A stretch of DNA of 64,000 nucleotides from Caballeronia sp. SBC1 (GTDB lineage Bacteria > Pseudomonadota > Gammaproteobacteria > Burkholderiales > Burkholderiaceae), in contig NZ_CP049156.1 of the NCBI RefSeq assembly GCF_011493005.1, positions 1,178,001 to 1,242,000 of the forward strand, read 5' to 3'. This document shows, piece after piece, positions 15,235-24,856 of this stretch (the first letter of the stretch is position 1; each line of letters opens with the position of its first letter). Under the pieces are notes generated by a model. It did not search any database, was not told the DNA's origin, and saw nothing but the letters and a program-made list of their open reading frames with translations. The position numbers were made by a program, and so were the translations under genes.

Positions 15235-18200
15235 TTATTCCGCCGGCCCCGGTGCGAGCACTTCGCGGTTCCCATTCGTGCCCATCGGCGAAACAAGGCC
15301 CGCTGTTTCCATCTGTTCGACCAGCCGCGCCGCGCGGTTATAGCCAATGCGCAATTGCCGCTGCACAGACGAAATCGATGCCCGGCGCGTACGCAACACG
15401 AACGATACGGCTTCGTCGTAGAGCGGATCGGCTTCGGCATCTGGCGTATCGCCGAACAGGTCGGGCGTGCCGCCTTCGGGCGTCGGTCCCGACAAGATCC
15501 CTTCCTCGTACTCCGGTTCGCCGAACTGCTTCAAATACTCCACGACGCTATGCACTTCCTCGTCCGCGACAAACGCGCCATGCACGCGTTGCGGGTAACC
15601 CGTGCCGGGCGGCAGGAACAACATGTCGCCGGCGCCGAGCAGGGATTCCGCGCCCATCTGGTCGAGGATCGTGCGCGAATCGATTTTCGATGACACCTGA
15701 AACGCCACCCGCGTCGGAATGTTCGCCTTGATCAGCCCGGTGATCACATCCACCGACGGCCGCTGCGTCGCGAGAATCAGGTGAATGCCGGCGGCGCGCG
15801 CCTTCTGCGCCAGCCGCGCGATCAGCTGCTCGATCTGCTTGCCCGCGACCATCATCAGGTCGGCGAGCTCGTCGATCACGACCACGATCATCGGCAGTTT
15901 GGCGAGCGGCTCGGGCGCATCGGGCGTGAGCGAGAACGGGTTCGTCAGCTTTTTGCCTGCAGCTTCGGCATTGCGGATTTTCTGGTTGAAACCCTGCAGA
16001 TTACGCACGCCCACCGCTGACATCAGCTTGTAGCGCTTCTCCATTTCCCCCACACACCAGTTCAGCGCGTTCGCGGCCAGCTTCATGTCGGTGACCACCG
16101 GCGCGAGCAGATGCGGAATGCCTTCGTACACCGACAACTCGAGCATTTTCGGGTCGATCATGATCAGGCGCACGTCCTCGGGTTTCGCCTTGTATAGCAG
16201 CGACAGGATCATCGCGTTGATCGCCACGGATTTGCCGGAACCCGTCGTGCCCGCGACCAGCATGTGCGGCGCGCGCGCGAGGTCGGTCACGACCGGGTTG
16301 CCGACGATGTCCTTGCCCATCGCGATCGTGAGGAACGACTTCGAGTCGCGATAAACATCGGCTTCCAGGATTTCGGAGAGCCGGATCATCTGCCGTTTGG
16401 CGTTCGGCAGTTCGAGTCCCATGCAGGTCTTGCCGGGAATTGTTTCAACGACGCGGATGGACGTGAGCCCAAGCCCGCGCGACAGGTCCTTCATCAAGCC
16501 GACGATCTGGCTGCCGCGCACGCCTAGCGCCGGTTCGACTTCGAAGCGCGTGATGACCGGTCCCGCCGACGCACCAACCACGGTCACCGGTACTTTGAAT
16601 TCCTGCAGGCGCTGCTCGATCAACTGGCCCGTTTCGGCGAGGTGTTGTTCGGAGACGGGTTCGACTTCGTCGGATGCAGGTTCCAGGAGATCGAGGCCGG
16701 GGAGATCGACGGCCGACGCCGCGGGGGCGTGGAACTCGAATTCCGTCGCGATGAAACCGCGGACCGGCGGGCGGGATTCGGGTTGGGGCGAGGTTGTTTC
16801 AAGCGCGGGAACCACGCTAGTGCTCGCATTCGCATTCACACTGGCACGCGGGAAGTGGACGACGTTCGAAGCGTGGTCGTGGTTCGGGTCTGCTTGTGCT
16901 TCGGTCGCGGTTTCCCATTCCGTTTGCGCCGTTTGGTCGGTTGGAGTTTGCGCCGCGTATCCGTTCGGGGCGAGGGGGGCGGGCGGGGTGCCGGTGCTGG
17001 TTTCAACGTTTGCGTTGGTTACGTCCGGCGTGGCGCGGGGTATATCGACGACTGTGAACGGCGGACGTGTCGCGCCCGCATCTGCTTGCCAAGGGGGTGT
17101 GTGCACCTGGCCCGTGGATGTGGTTGCGGAGCTTCCCGGTAGCGGCGGCGACATCGGCGTCAACGGGACGATGTCACGCGTCGTCTGCACGGGGTGCGTT
17201 TGACCGGCGCGGACAGCCCACGGCGGGAGATCGGCGAGCTGCACCGGCAAGTTCGACAACGGGTTCGAGCGTGCATCGACGGATTGCGTCATGACCGGAG
17301 CGGTTGCCGGCGTTTCTTCGATACCGTTATTGCGCGGTGCAGGCGATGCGGGATAGGGCAGGGCGCCGTTGTTACGGATGTCCGCGTTGCTCGTGCTTGC
17401 GGTCGCGCCGGCGTTCGTACTGGTCTCCGGCTGCGTTGGCTCGCGCACGATAGTCTGGGCGCCCGGGGCGAAGGTGTAGCCGTCGCGTAACGATGCGCTC
17501 GACGAATACGTGCCCGCAACACTCGATGCCGCCATTGATGGAACGCCCTCCGTCGTTCCCGGCTGGTCGGCCTGGTTCGCGGGTAAGTTGCTTATTGGCG
17601 ATGCCGGGCTGGCCGGGGCCGTTGCCGTGATCGTTTGCTGATAGGTATCGACAGCGTGGTTAGGCAATCCGGTCGTCGACGGAGCTTGTGAGGGCGCTGT
17701 CGGGTTATGCGTTGTGTATGCCGGGACCGTAGGCTGGTTTGGCGTTATGGGCGATGGAGTATTCGTGCCCGACGTCGGCGGTGAATTGGATGTGGCCGAA
17801 GCCTGCGCAGGAGCCGTCGCGTTCAGTGTCGGCGCGCTGGGGGTTGCCTGACTCGCGAGACCAGCATTTGCCAACGATGCAGAAACGGCCGAGGGCACAA
17901 ACGCCGACGCGAGAGAAGCTGCGGGCGTAGGGATAGCTGAGGACGCTGATGGAACAGAACTCGTGGAACTAGCGGAATGAGCCGAAGCGGCCAGCGGATC
18001 GGAGAAACCCGAAGTACCCGAAGTACCCGAAGCGTTCAACGCCGCTGCATCGCGTCCCGTATCCGAGCGACTCGTATCTGGCAACGCTTCAGCTTCCCGC
18101 GCGGCATGGACGCCACCTGCAAGCGTGGTCCATTGCGCCGTACTTTGCTCGATGGAGCGCAACGCTTCCTTGATACGTTCAGGTGCGGGCGGCGGCCCGG

Positions 18201-19488
18201 CGGGTTTGGCGGGAACACCAGCAGACGCTGTTGTCGCATCAAAAAAGGAGTCGATCGACACGACCGGAGGAACCGACTGGCCGCGGGCCGGATTCATCGC
18301 TGTGTTGCGCGAAGCGGCGTGAGAAACGCTGGAGGAACCCGACGTACGACTTGCGCCCGGTGCACTCCTGTTCAGTGACGAACGCGATATGTCTGGGCGC
18401 CGTGATGCGGCAGTATCCACAGAGCGGTCGGTTCCCCGCATTGTCGATGTCTGGGTAGCATTCGACGGCGCGGCACCCGCCGTTCCCCCGGTACCTGTAC
18501 CCGCCGCATTCCCGACCCGCGTGATTCCAGCCGATCCAGCGCCTGCAGTCGCCGCCGCGGACGCATTCGCGCCCGCTGATCTTTCCCGCGTTCCCGAAGA
18601 CGTTCCCGTGGCCGTTCCCGACGCCGCGCCGGTCTTCAGCCAGCCAGCTGGCGCGATGGGTTCGATCGGCTCCCGAGCTCCCGCTCCACGACCGCTGTGC
18701 GAAGTGGCGGTGTGGGCATCGGGGAATCGGTCCGAGTAACTATCCTTGCCCGCACCCGGCTCACGACGCATCGGCGATAAGGGTTCGATCGGACGCGCAG
18801 CCTCGGGGCCGCGCAGCGGCCGCTCGGCGTCGCTACGCCGCGCCGGCTGCGGGCGCCAGACGGTCGGCCGCTGATAGCGTCCGCCCTGGCGTTGCGTTGC
18901 AGTCGGCAAGCCGAGTGCCGGAGCATCGTGCGAGGTTCTACCCGAAGTCGTGACACCGCTCCCAACCGCGCTCCCCGCCTTGAAACTGCCGAGACCCGTG
19001 CTTGCCCCCCGCGTTTCCGTCTTGTCGCGAGATGCCCGGGCACGCGCCGGTTTCTCGCGGACCGTCCGTTCCCGTGGCGTGAACCATTCGGGTTCGAGGC
19101 CCAGGCCGAACGCGCCGTTTGCCCAGCCAAGGGTCTCGCGCCATTGGAACCCGCAGAGCCACGGCAAGCTGATGAGAAACACGACGGCCGCACCGGCCCC
19201 CACGCTCAGCGCAGCCGGCGTGCTGACGACACCGGCATGTCCGCCCAGGCCGAGCAGCAGCGCGTGGCCGAGATGGTCGACATTGGCTGCGAATGCGAAC
19301 GAATGAAACAGCGCGGCTTCGAGCGCGCAGCTCGCGAGGAGCACGCAGAAGAAACCGAGCCAAAGCCGGATCGTGCCCGGACCGCGCAGGCCGCCGCCGT
19401 TGGGGAGAACGGACTTGACGATGCGCCAGAGAAGGGGGATGAACCAGACGGCCGAAGCACCGAACCAGCCGAAAACTACCGTGTGCAT
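15235..19488 (-). CDS. FtsK/SpoIIIE-family DNA translocase with a very long linker
   Basis: 1417 residues. The motor pumps double-stranded DNA at the septum and activates dif resolution by XerCD. Three membrane helices lie in residues 1-130 ([56 protein letters not shown]); FtsK normally has four. Residues about 140-915 are a low-complexity Ala/Ser/Thr/Pro/Gly linker. The alpha/beta motor follows: Walker A GTTGSGKS at 1080-1087, Walker [10 protein letters not shown] near 1202-1210. The gamma winged helix (about 1355-1417, [20 protein letters not shown]) should read KOPS sites. The ATG at 19488 lacks the first expected helix; upstream in-frame codons are open but contain no ATG, GTG or TTG in the first 30. 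This is probably the second FtsK of the genome. Confidence 0.92.
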   Translation of the reverse strand: MHTVVFGWFGASAVWFIPLLWRIVKSVLPNGGGLRGPGTIRLWLGFFCVLLASCALEAALFHSFAFAANVDHLGHALLLGLGGHAGVVSTPAALSVGAGAAVVFLISLPWLCGFQWRETLGWANGAFGLGLEPEWFTPRERTVREKPARARASRDKTETRGASTGLGSFKAGSAVGSGVTTSGRTSHDAPALGLPTATQRQGGRYQRPTVWRPQPARRSDAERPLRGPEAARPIEPLSPMRREPGAGKDSYSDRFPDAHTATSHSGRGAGAREPIEPIAPAGWLKTGAASGTATGTSSGTRERSAGANASAAATAGAGSAGITRVGNAAGTGTGGTAGAAPSNATQTSTMRGTDRSVDTAASRRPDISRSSLNRSAPGASRTSGSSSVSHAASRNTAMNPARGQSVPPVVSIDSFFDATTASAGVPAKPAGPPPAPERIKEALRSIEQSTAQWTTLAGGVHAAREAEALPDTSRSDTGRDAAALNASGTSGTSGFSDPLAASAHSASSTSSVPSASSAIPTPAASLASAFVPSAVSASLANAGLASQATPSAPTLNATAPAQASATSNSPPTSGTNTPSPITPNQPTVPAYTTHNPTAPSQAPSTTGLPNHAVDTYQQTITATAPASPASPISNLPANQADQPGTTEGVPSMAASSVAGTYSSSASLRDGYTFAPGAQTIVREPTQPETSTNAGATASTSNADIRNNGALPYPASPAPRNNGIEETPATAPVMTQSVDARSNPLSNLPVQLADLPPWAVRAGQTHPVQTTRDIVPLTPMSPPLPGSSATTSTGQVHTPPWQADAGATRPPFTVVDIPRATPDVTNANVETSTGTPPAPLAPNGYAAQTPTDQTAQTEWETATEAQADPNHDHASNVVHFPRASVNANASTSVVPALETTSPQPESRPPVRGFIATEFEFHAPAASAVDLPGLDLLEPASDEVEPVSEQHLAETGQLIEQRLQEFKVPVTVVGASAGPVITRFEVEPALGVRGSQIVGLMKDLSRGLGLTSIRVVETIPGKTCMGLELPNAKRQMIRLSEILEADVYRDSKSFLTIAMGKDIVGNPVVTDLARAPHMLVAGTTGSGKSVAINAMILSLLYKAKPEDVRLIMIDPKMLELSVYEGIPHLLAPVVTDMKLAANALNWCVGEMEKRYKLMSAVGVRNLQGFNQKIRNAEAAGKKLTNPFSLTPDAPEPLAKLPMIVVVIDELADLMMVAGKQIEQLIARLAQKARAAGIHLILATQRPSVDVITGLIKANIPTRVAFQVSSKIDSRTILDQMGAESLLGAGDMLFLPPGTGYPQRVHGAFVADEEVHSVVEYLKQFGEPEYEEGILSGPTPEGGTPDLFGDTPDAEADPLYDEAVSFVLRTRRASISSVQRQLRIGYNRAARLVEQMETAGLVSPMGTNGNREVLAPGPAE

Positions 19489-19905
19489 GCAAGGAACCAG
19501 GAATGATGTAAGCGATGTGAGCAGCGAACCCAGGCTCAGACAAAGATGAATCGATACCGCCGAGTTTAACCGCCATGAACGCGGCGAGGGCGGGCGATGG
19601 TCAAGCGATCAAGCATTCGGCTGCGGGTGTGGGATTGATGCATCGAGACGATGTGACCGGGTCAGGCGGAGGTTCATCGGATGTAGACGTTCCGTTTCGC
19701 AGACGAACAGCCAAACAAAAAACCAACGCGTTTAACGACGTCAAACGCCTGAATGCCGAATGCGCTGACAAGATCAGGCTAGACCTAGCCTCAGCCCCAG
19801 CGTCTAACGTCCATCAGACTGCGGGACGACAGCCTGAAACTCAACGGCCGCCCCTCGACCTGCACCCTCAAGCACCTCAACCCTCCAAACCGGCCTTCAT
19901 CGATC
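19489..19905. other. Intergenic region between ftsK and the META-domain gene
   Basis: 417 bp between two leftward genes. A plus-strand open frame (from 19575) lacks any recognisable protein character. It holds a 16-bp palindrome at 19776-19791. The ftsK promoter should lie here. Confidence 0.45.
19776..19791. promoter_or_regulatory. 16-bp palindrome AGGCTAG-AC-CTAGCCT
   Basis: Perfect 7-bp arms (19776-19782, 19785-19791). It contains two CTAG tetranucleotides, normally rare in this kind of genome, and sits about 290 bp upstream of ftsK. Possible operator. Confidence 0.3.
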
Positions 19906-20520
19906 TCAAGGTTTTGCGGCTTGTGTGAACGTCATTACGTCGCCGTTCTTGAGCGTGATTTGCAATTGCTGGGGCGGCTGCATTTGCACGCCGGTCTTTT
20001 CGATATCCGCGAGGCCCTGGAGGAACGGTTGTTCGAGCGCGCTGCCCGGTCCCGGCGCGCAGGCCATCCGAGTGCTGGCAAGGGGGCCGAAGGAGAGCTT
20101 GCCGCCGGCCAGATCGTAGGTACCGGTGAAGCGGTTGCATCCGGAAAAGCCATTGGTTTTTCGTTGGCCGCCTTGCGTCGAAAAATTCAGGGTGATCGGC
20201 GCTCCGCTAGCGCCACTGCCAGCGGCACCGGCCGGACTGGACGGGACCGGGCGCGTCTTGCCGTCGGCATTAGCCCAACTGGTGAGTTGCCATTGGGTAT
20301 CGTCGAGAAGCTGGGTTGCGGCCGGATTGTAAGGATCGGTCGGAGGCGCGGCGCTGTCGGGATGCGTCGGCATTGTGCAACCAGCTAACGCAACACCGAA
20401 AGCGAGGGTCACGATTGACGCCACGGCGGCAAATGTGGGCCTGGAACGCGGGAACGCAGCATGGACCCGGCTGCGCGCCGAAACACGCGCAGGTTGCGAA
20501 CGGGAAGGCTGCATAGACAT
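19906..20520 (-). CDS. META-domain lipoprotein
   Basis: 204 residues from the ATG at 20520, with AAGGA at good distance. The N-terminus has basic residues, a hydrophobic stretch (AAVASIVTLAFGVALAGC) and a lipobox LAGC with the lipid-modified Cys at residue 48, so it is a predicted outer- or inner-membrane lipoprotein with a long n-region. The remaining part is a META domain, as in HslJ: DDTQWQLTSWANADG, then GGQRKTNGFSGCNRFTGTYD, then FGPLASTRMACAPGP. The two conserved Cys (in GCNRF and MACAP) usually form a disulfide. The exact role is unknown; HslJ is linked to heat shock and novobiocin resistance. The gene is divergent from purT. Confidence 0.88.
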   Translation of the reverse strand: MSMQPSRSQPARVSARSRVHAAFPRSRPTFAAVASIVTLAFGVALAGCTMPTHPDSAAPPTDPYNPAATQLLDDTQWQLTSWANADGKTRPVPSSPAGAAGSGASGAPITLNFSTQGGQRKTNGFSGCNRFTGTYDLAGGKLSFGPLASTRMACAPGPGSALEQPFLQGLADIEKTGVQMQPPQQLQITLKNGDVMTFTQAAKP

Positions 20521-20796
20521 GGAATTTCCTTGGGGCTGGCAAAACCGTAAGGGTATCGCACTCGTCCTAAGATTGACCAAGGCAGATTGCGGCAAAGTCA
20601 TTGCAACATGTAATGAAAAGTTAACCGAACCTCCCGTTCGATGAAGTGAAAGCCGTCGCGCAGATGGCTGGCGGCCAAACTCATCGCTATTCTGGATCTG
20701 GCACCTAGCGCCCCGAAACACAACACCGATCGCCTTCGAAAAAGAGTGCGCGTGTTAACATCGCGGGCTTAACAGGCCTCTTTTTCTGGAGCATCC

Positions 20797-22071
20797 ATGC
20801 CGAGCGCGAAGTCCGCTGCGTCCGCCGTTTCTTCCCCTCAATCCGGCGCGCGGCCGTTGAAGCAGCCGGCGACAATCGGCACGCCGCTCACGCCCGGCGC
20901 GACGCGCGTGATGCTGCTCGGCGCAGGCGAACTCGGCAAGGAAGTGATCATCGCGTTGCAGCGGCTCGGCGTGGAGACAATCGCGGTCGACCGTTACGCC
21001 GATGCCCCCGGTCATCAGGTCGCGCATCGCTCGCATGTGATTGACATGACCGACGGCGCGGCGTTGCGCGCGTTGATCGTTGCTGAACGGCCACATTTGA
21101 TCGTGCCGGAGATCGAGGCCATTGCAACCGATACCCTCGCCGAGATCGAAGCCGAGCAACTCGCCGTCGTGATCCCGACTGCGCGCGCGACGCAACTTAC
21201 GATGAACCGCGAAGGCATTCGCCGTCTCGCCGCGGAAACGCTTGGTCTGCCGACGTCACCGTATGCGTTCGCCGAGTCGCTGGACGAGATGACGGCAGCC
21301 ATCGGCAAGATCGGTTTTCCGTGCGTGGTGAAACCGGTAATGTCGTCGTCGGGCAAGGGACAGTCGGTGCTCAAAAGCGCCGCGGATATCGAACCGGCCT
21401 GGCAACACGCCATGGCTGGCGGACGCGTCAATCACGGGCGCGTGATCGTGGAAGGGTTTGTCGACTTCGAGTACGAGATCACGCAGCTCACCGTGCGCGC
21501 GGTCAGCCCGGAAACGGGCGACCTGCAGACGTATTTCTGCGAGCCGATCGGCCATGTCCAGGTGGCGGGCGACTATGTGGAATCGTGGCAACCGCAGGCA
21601 ATGAGCGCTGCGGCGCTTGCAAAATCGCGCGATGTTGCCGCGAAAGTCACTACGGCGCTCGGCGGCCGCGGATTGTTCGGGGTTGAATTGTTCGTGCGCG
21701 GCGACGACGTCTGGTTTTCCGAAGTCAGCCCGCGACCGCATGACACGGGCCTGGTCACGCTCGCCACGCAGCGTTTCTCGGAATTCGACCTGCACGCGCG
21801 CGCGATCCTCGGCCTTCCCGTCGATACAACGCTACGCGCGCCGGGTGCATCGGCGGTGATTTATGGCGGGCTGGACGAAGTGGGCGTTGCGTTCGAAGGC
21901 GTCGCCGACGCGCTCGCCGTGCCCGATTCGGATCTGCGCCTGTTCGGCAAACCGGAAAGTTTTGCGAAGCGCCGCATGGGCGTTGCGCTTGCAACCGGAC
22001 GCGATACCAACGAAGCGCGGGAACGCGCGAAGCTGGCCGCGTCTAATGTAAGACCCGTCTCCACTCGATGA
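20797..22071 (+). CDS. purT: Formate-dependent phosphoribosylglycinamide formyltransferase
   Basis: 424 residues. It makes formyl-GAR from GAR, formate and ATP in purine synthesis, bypassing folate-dependent PurN. It begins with a nucleotide-binding motif, [20 protein letters not shown], then has the ATP-grasp domain with [14 protein letters not shown] and, later, FFGVE-like [20 protein letters not shown] and [15 protein letters not shown]. The N-terminus carries about 30 extra Ala/Pro-rich residues compared with the E. coli enzyme (392 residues). The ATG at 20797 has a weak ribosome-binding site; a nearer start would require an unannotated GTG or ATG after the tail. It is followed by a small lipoprotein gene. 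Confidence 0.96.
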   Translation: MPSAKSAASAVSSPQSGARPLKQPATIGTPLTPGATRVMLLGAGELGKEVIIALQRLGVETIAVDRYADAPGHQVAHRSHVIDMTDGAALRALIVAERPHLIVPEIEAIATDTLAEIEAEQLAVVIPTARATQLTMNREGIRRLAAETLGLPTSPYAFAESLDEMTAAIGKIGFPCVVKPVMSSSGKGQSVLKSAADIEPAWQHAMAGGRVNHGRVIVEGFVDFEYEITQLTVRAVSPETGDLQTYFCEPIGHVQVAGDYVESWQPQAMSAAALAKSRDVAAKVTTALGGRGLFGVELFVRGDDVWFSEVSPRPHDTGLVTLATQRFSEFDLHARAILGLPVDTTLRAPGASAVIYGGLDEVGVAFEGVADALAVPDSDLRLFGKPESFAKRRMGVALATGRDTNEARERAKLAASNVRPVSTR

Positions 22072-22081
22072 CGGCAACACG

Positions 22082-22111
22082 CCGCTCGCGGCGAGCTTTT
22101 CGCGAGCGGCA
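22082..22111 (+). terminator. Intercistronic hairpin after purT
   Basis: GCCGCTCGCG and CGCGAGCGGC form a 10-bp stem with a loop that ends in T residues. It ends just before the ribosome-binding site of the small lipoprotein gene, so it could be an attenuator or mRNA stability element rather than a strict terminator. Confidence 0.5.
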
Positions 22112-22123
22112 CGGAGGTTTTAA

Positions 22124-22294
22124 GTGAAATGGTGTGCAATGGTTGCGCTGTGCGCGACGGTGGTTGGTTTGGCCGGGTGTGGCGTGGCGGCGGCGCCGTG
22201 CCGGGTGGCATCGGCGGGATTGAAGATGGTGCCGCTCGTCGGGCATGTGGCGGCCGCGCCTACCGATGCGTGCGCGGGCGTAATCGATCCTTGA
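22124..22294 (+). CDS. Small lipoprotein of unknown function
   Basis: 56 residues from a GTG at 22124, preceded by GGAGG. The peptide (VKWCAMVALCATVVGLAGCG then VAAAPCRVASAGLKMVP and VGHVAAAPTDACAGVIDP) has a signal sequence and the lipobox GLAGC, so it should be lipid-modified and carry a tail of only about 38 residues with two more Cys that could form a disulfide. I recall similar short lipoproteins in other Burkholderia but no function. It lies 52 bp after purT behind a hairpin. Its shortness and the open frames on other strands make it easy to miss. Confidence 0.75.
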   Translation: MKWCAMVALCATVVGLAGCGVAAAPCRVASAGLKMVPLVGHVAAAPTDACAGVIDP

Positions 22295-22427
22295 TGGATG
22301 TTGGGGTGAGTGCCCTGAAAAGGCGTCGGCTATTCCGGCAGACCGGATTCGACGCTGCGCCGCGCTTGCGAAGCTTCGCTGTTGCGCGGCAGGTTCACTG
22401 AGAAAGAGGTAACGAAAGGATAGAAAG

Positions 22428-22847
22428 ATGAAGGATGGAAAGACGAAACAGCTGTTTGAACGGATCGAACGAGTAGCACGAACGATCAGATCGATCGCTT
22501 TGACGGCGGGTACGCTGTGCTTGATGTCCGTGACGCATTCGGCGATCGCGATGCCGCTGACCGTGCCGCAGATTCAGACAGCGACGACCAACACGCTGCG
22601 TTACGAATGCCACGGCGGCAGCACGCTAACCGTGCAATACATGAACACGAAGAACAAGCAGAGTTTTGCGCTGCTGACCGTCGATGGCCGGAAGATGCTG
22701 TTTGTGAATGTTCTGGCGGCATCGGGGGTGAAATACGTTGGCGATCACTACACGTGGTGGACCAAAGGCCCTGAAGGTTCGCTAACCGACGAGACCGCCG
22801 ATCCGAAGGCCCCGCCAATGCTTGCCGACTGCAAGACGGGAAGCTAA
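22428..22847 (+). CDS. MliC-like exported protein (lysozyme-inhibitor fold)
   Basis: 139 residues. Residues 1-41 are a signal peptide with a long n-region (MKDGKTKQLFERIERVARTI, then a hydrophobic core ending at HSAIA). The mature part has the MliC/PliC pattern: LRYECHGGSTLTVQYMNT, then SFALLTVDGRKMLFVNVLA, and SGVKYVGDHYTWWTKG, ending with a Cys (MLADCKTG) that can pair with the Cys of YEC. MliC proteins bind C-type lysozyme active sites in the periplasm. There is no lipobox, so this would be a soluble periplasmic member. A terminator follows. Confidence 0.82.
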   Translation: MKDGKTKQLFERIERVARTIRSIALTAGTLCLMSVTHSAIAMPLTVPQIQTATTNTLRYECHGGSTLTVQYMNTKNKQSFALLTVDGRKMLFVNVLAASGVKYVGDHYTWWTKGPEGSLTDETADPKAPPMLADCKTGS

Positions 22848-23185
22848 AGCCCCATTCCTGCCGGCGTGATGAAAAAAGAGCCCGTTCCGATTCACGCCGG
22901 AACGGGCTCTTTGCATTCGACGTTCGTTCCTTCAAGGACCTCAACTCCAGCCTACGTAAGGTTTGAAGGCTAACGCGCCCGCCAACTTCAACCCGCGCCG
23001 TCGTTCGCGACATCGAATGGCTATCGGGAGTATGGTTGTATTCGCGCGCGGAAACCGCGTGCGGGTCAATTGACCATAAACGGACGGGCGGGTGCCGCGC
23101 GGCCTTACTTTGCAGCACCCGGTCCATTTCATTTCCGTCTTTTGCACGACATTCACCGTGCACGCGTCCCCAAGCGAGACTCTTC
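22848..23185. other. Intergenic region with terminator, upstream of the acetolactate synthase gene
   Basis: 338 bp. The terminator of the MliC-like gene is at 22875-22912. The remaining 270 bp are the presumed promoter and leader of the thiamine-enzyme operon; the reading frame of that gene stays open upstream to 23036 but the added residues are not family-like. Confidence 0.5.
22875..22912 (+). terminator. Rho-independent terminator
   Basis: AAAGAGCCCGTTCCG pairs with CGGAACGGGCTCTTT, a perfect 15-bp stem with a short loop, closing after the MliC-like gene. The A-run on the left and T-run on the right make it usable in both directions. Confidence 0.9.
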
Positions 23186-24838
23186 ATGAAAGCATCGGAT
23201 CTGTTCGTCAAAGCGCTGGAAGCAGAAAAAGTCGAATACGTGTTTGGCATTCCTGGCGAGGAAAATCTCGATCTCCTCGAGTCGCTGCGCCGCTCCAAAA
23301 TCAAGCTCGTCCTGACTCGCCACGAACAAGCCGCGGGTTTCATGGCCGCGACCTACGGCCGCCTGACGGGCAAGACCGGCGTGTGCCTCGCCACGCTTGG
23401 GCCCGGCGCGACCAATTTCGTGACCGCCGCCGCCTACGCGCAACTCGGCGGGATGCCCATGCTGATGGTCACCGGCCAGAAGCCGATCAAATCGAGCAAG
23501 CAGGGCAGTTTCCAGATCGTCGATGTCGTGCGGATGATGGAGCCGCTCACCAAATACACGCGTTCGATGGTGTCTATCGGCAATATTCCGGCCTCGGTGC
23601 GCGAGGCGTTCCGGCGCGCGGAAGAGGAGCGCCCGGGTGCGGTGCACCTGGAACTGCCGGAAGACGTGGCGCACGAAGAGGGCGACGGCGCGCCAATCCC
23701 GGCGAGTTTCAGCCGTCGTCCGATCGCGGAGGAAAAGGCGGTCGAGCGTGCCGTCGAAGCGATCCGCGAGGCGAAATATCCGCTGCTCATGATCGGCGCG
23801 GGCGCCAATCGCAAGACGACGACGAAGATGCTGCGCGAATTTGTCGACCAGATCGGCATTCCGTTCTTCACCACGCAGATGGGCAAGGGCGTGATTGATG
23901 AATCGCATCCCATGTGGCTCGGCAACGCCACGCTCTCCGACGGCGACTTCGTGCATCGCGCGATCGATCACGCCGATTGCATCATCAATATCGGCCATGA
24001 CGTGATCGAAAAGCCGCCGTTTTTCATGCGTAGCGGCGACGGCGACGAAAAGACCGTGATCCACGTGAATTTCCTGGGCGCACAGGTCGATCCGGTGTAT
24101 TTCCCGCAGATTGAAGTGGTGGGGGACATCGCGAACGCGGTATGGCAGATGAAGGAATTGCTGAAAAAGAGCGAGCAAGACTGGGATTTTTCGCGCTTCA
24201 AGATGATCAAGGAACATTTCGACGCGCAGTTGGCAAAGGGCCAGCACGACGACCGGTTTCCGCTTTATCCGGTGCGGATCGTGAAGGACGTGTACGACAC
24301 CATGCCGAAGGACGGCATCATTTGCCTCGATAACGGCATGTACAAGATCTGGTTCGCCCGTTATTACCGCGCCCACGAGCCGAATTCCATTCTTCTGGAC
24401 AACGCGCTTGCATCGATGGGAGCGGGCCTGCCGTCTGCTATCGCAAGCAAGATCGTGCATCCGGACCGCAACGTGATGGCGGTCTGCGGTGACGGTGGTT
24501 TCATGATGAATTCGCAGGAACTGGAAACGGCCGTGCGGCTCAAGCTGAATCTGGTCATCCTGCTTCTGCGCGACGACGCGTTCGGCATGATCCGCTGGAA
24601 GCAGGAAAACATGAATTTCCCGGATTACGGCATGACGCTGCAGAACCCCGACTTTGTCGCGTATGCGCAAAGTTACGGGGCGATCGGGCATCGGGTGGAC
24701 TCGGCGGGCGCGTTAGCGCCTTTGATTCGTGAATGTTTTGCGACGCCGGGCGTGCATCTGGTCGATGTGCCTATCGACTATTCGGATAACGAGCGCGTGT
24801 TGAACCGCGAAATCAAACGGCTTAGCGCGCAACTTTAG
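23186..24838 (+). CDS. Acetolactate synthase-like thiamine diphosphate enzyme
   Basis: 550 residues from the ATG at 23186 (MKASDLFVKALEAEKVEYVF). The three-domain ThDP fold is complete: Glu in TRHEQAAGFMAATYGRLTG, the central domain (RKTTTKMLREF, HADCIINIGHD), and the ThDP/Mg2+ motif GDGGFMMNSQELETAVRLKLN. It would couple two pyruvates to acetolactate, or do a related decarboxylative ligation. No ilvN regulatory subunit is adjacent, and the sequence resembles the catabolic AlsS type more than biosynthetic IlvB, but there is no alsD partner. An aldehyde dehydrogenase gene begins 18 bp downstream, suggesting a joint pathway with an aldehyde intermediate or side product. Confidence 0.9.
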   Translation: MKASDLFVKALEAEKVEYVFGIPGEENLDLLESLRRSKIKLVLTRHEQAAGFMAATYGRLTGKTGVCLATLGPGATNFVTAAAYAQLGGMPMLMVTGQKPIKSSKQGSFQIVDVVRMMEPLTKYTRSMVSIGNIPASVREAFRRAEEERPGAVHLELPEDVAHEEGDGAPIPASFSRRPIAEEKAVERAVEAIREAKYPLLMIGAGANRKTTTKMLREFVDQIGIPFFTTQMGKGVIDESHPMWLGNATLSDGDFVHRAIDHADCIINIGHDVIEKPPFFMRSGDGDEKTVIHVNFLGAQVDPVYFPQIEVVGDIANAVWQMKELLKKSEQDWDFSRFKMIKEHFDAQLAKGQHDDRFPLYPVRIVKDVYDTMPKDGIICLDNGMYKIWFARYYRAHEPNSILLDNALASMGAGLPSAIASKIVHPDRNVMAVCGDGGFMMNSQELETAVRLKLNLVILLLRDDAFGMIRWKQENMNFPDYGMTLQNPDFVAYAQSYGAIGHRVDSAGALAPLIRECFATPGVHLVDVPIDYSDNERVLNREIKRLSAQL

Positions 24839-24856
24839 ACTCATGCAGAGGCTGAC

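Noticed and set aside
17990..18030. CCCGAAGTACCCGAAGTACCCG-like run as a possible DNA repeat array or KOPS-like site
   Set aside because: It lies inside the ftsK linker coding region and simply encodes a short Gly-Thr-Ser repeat.
18938..19576. Frame of 212 codons starting at 19576 over the ftsK start
   Set aside because: Apart from its first 40 residues it is an out-of-frame shadow of ftsK; only the start is kept as a finding about a possible frameshift.
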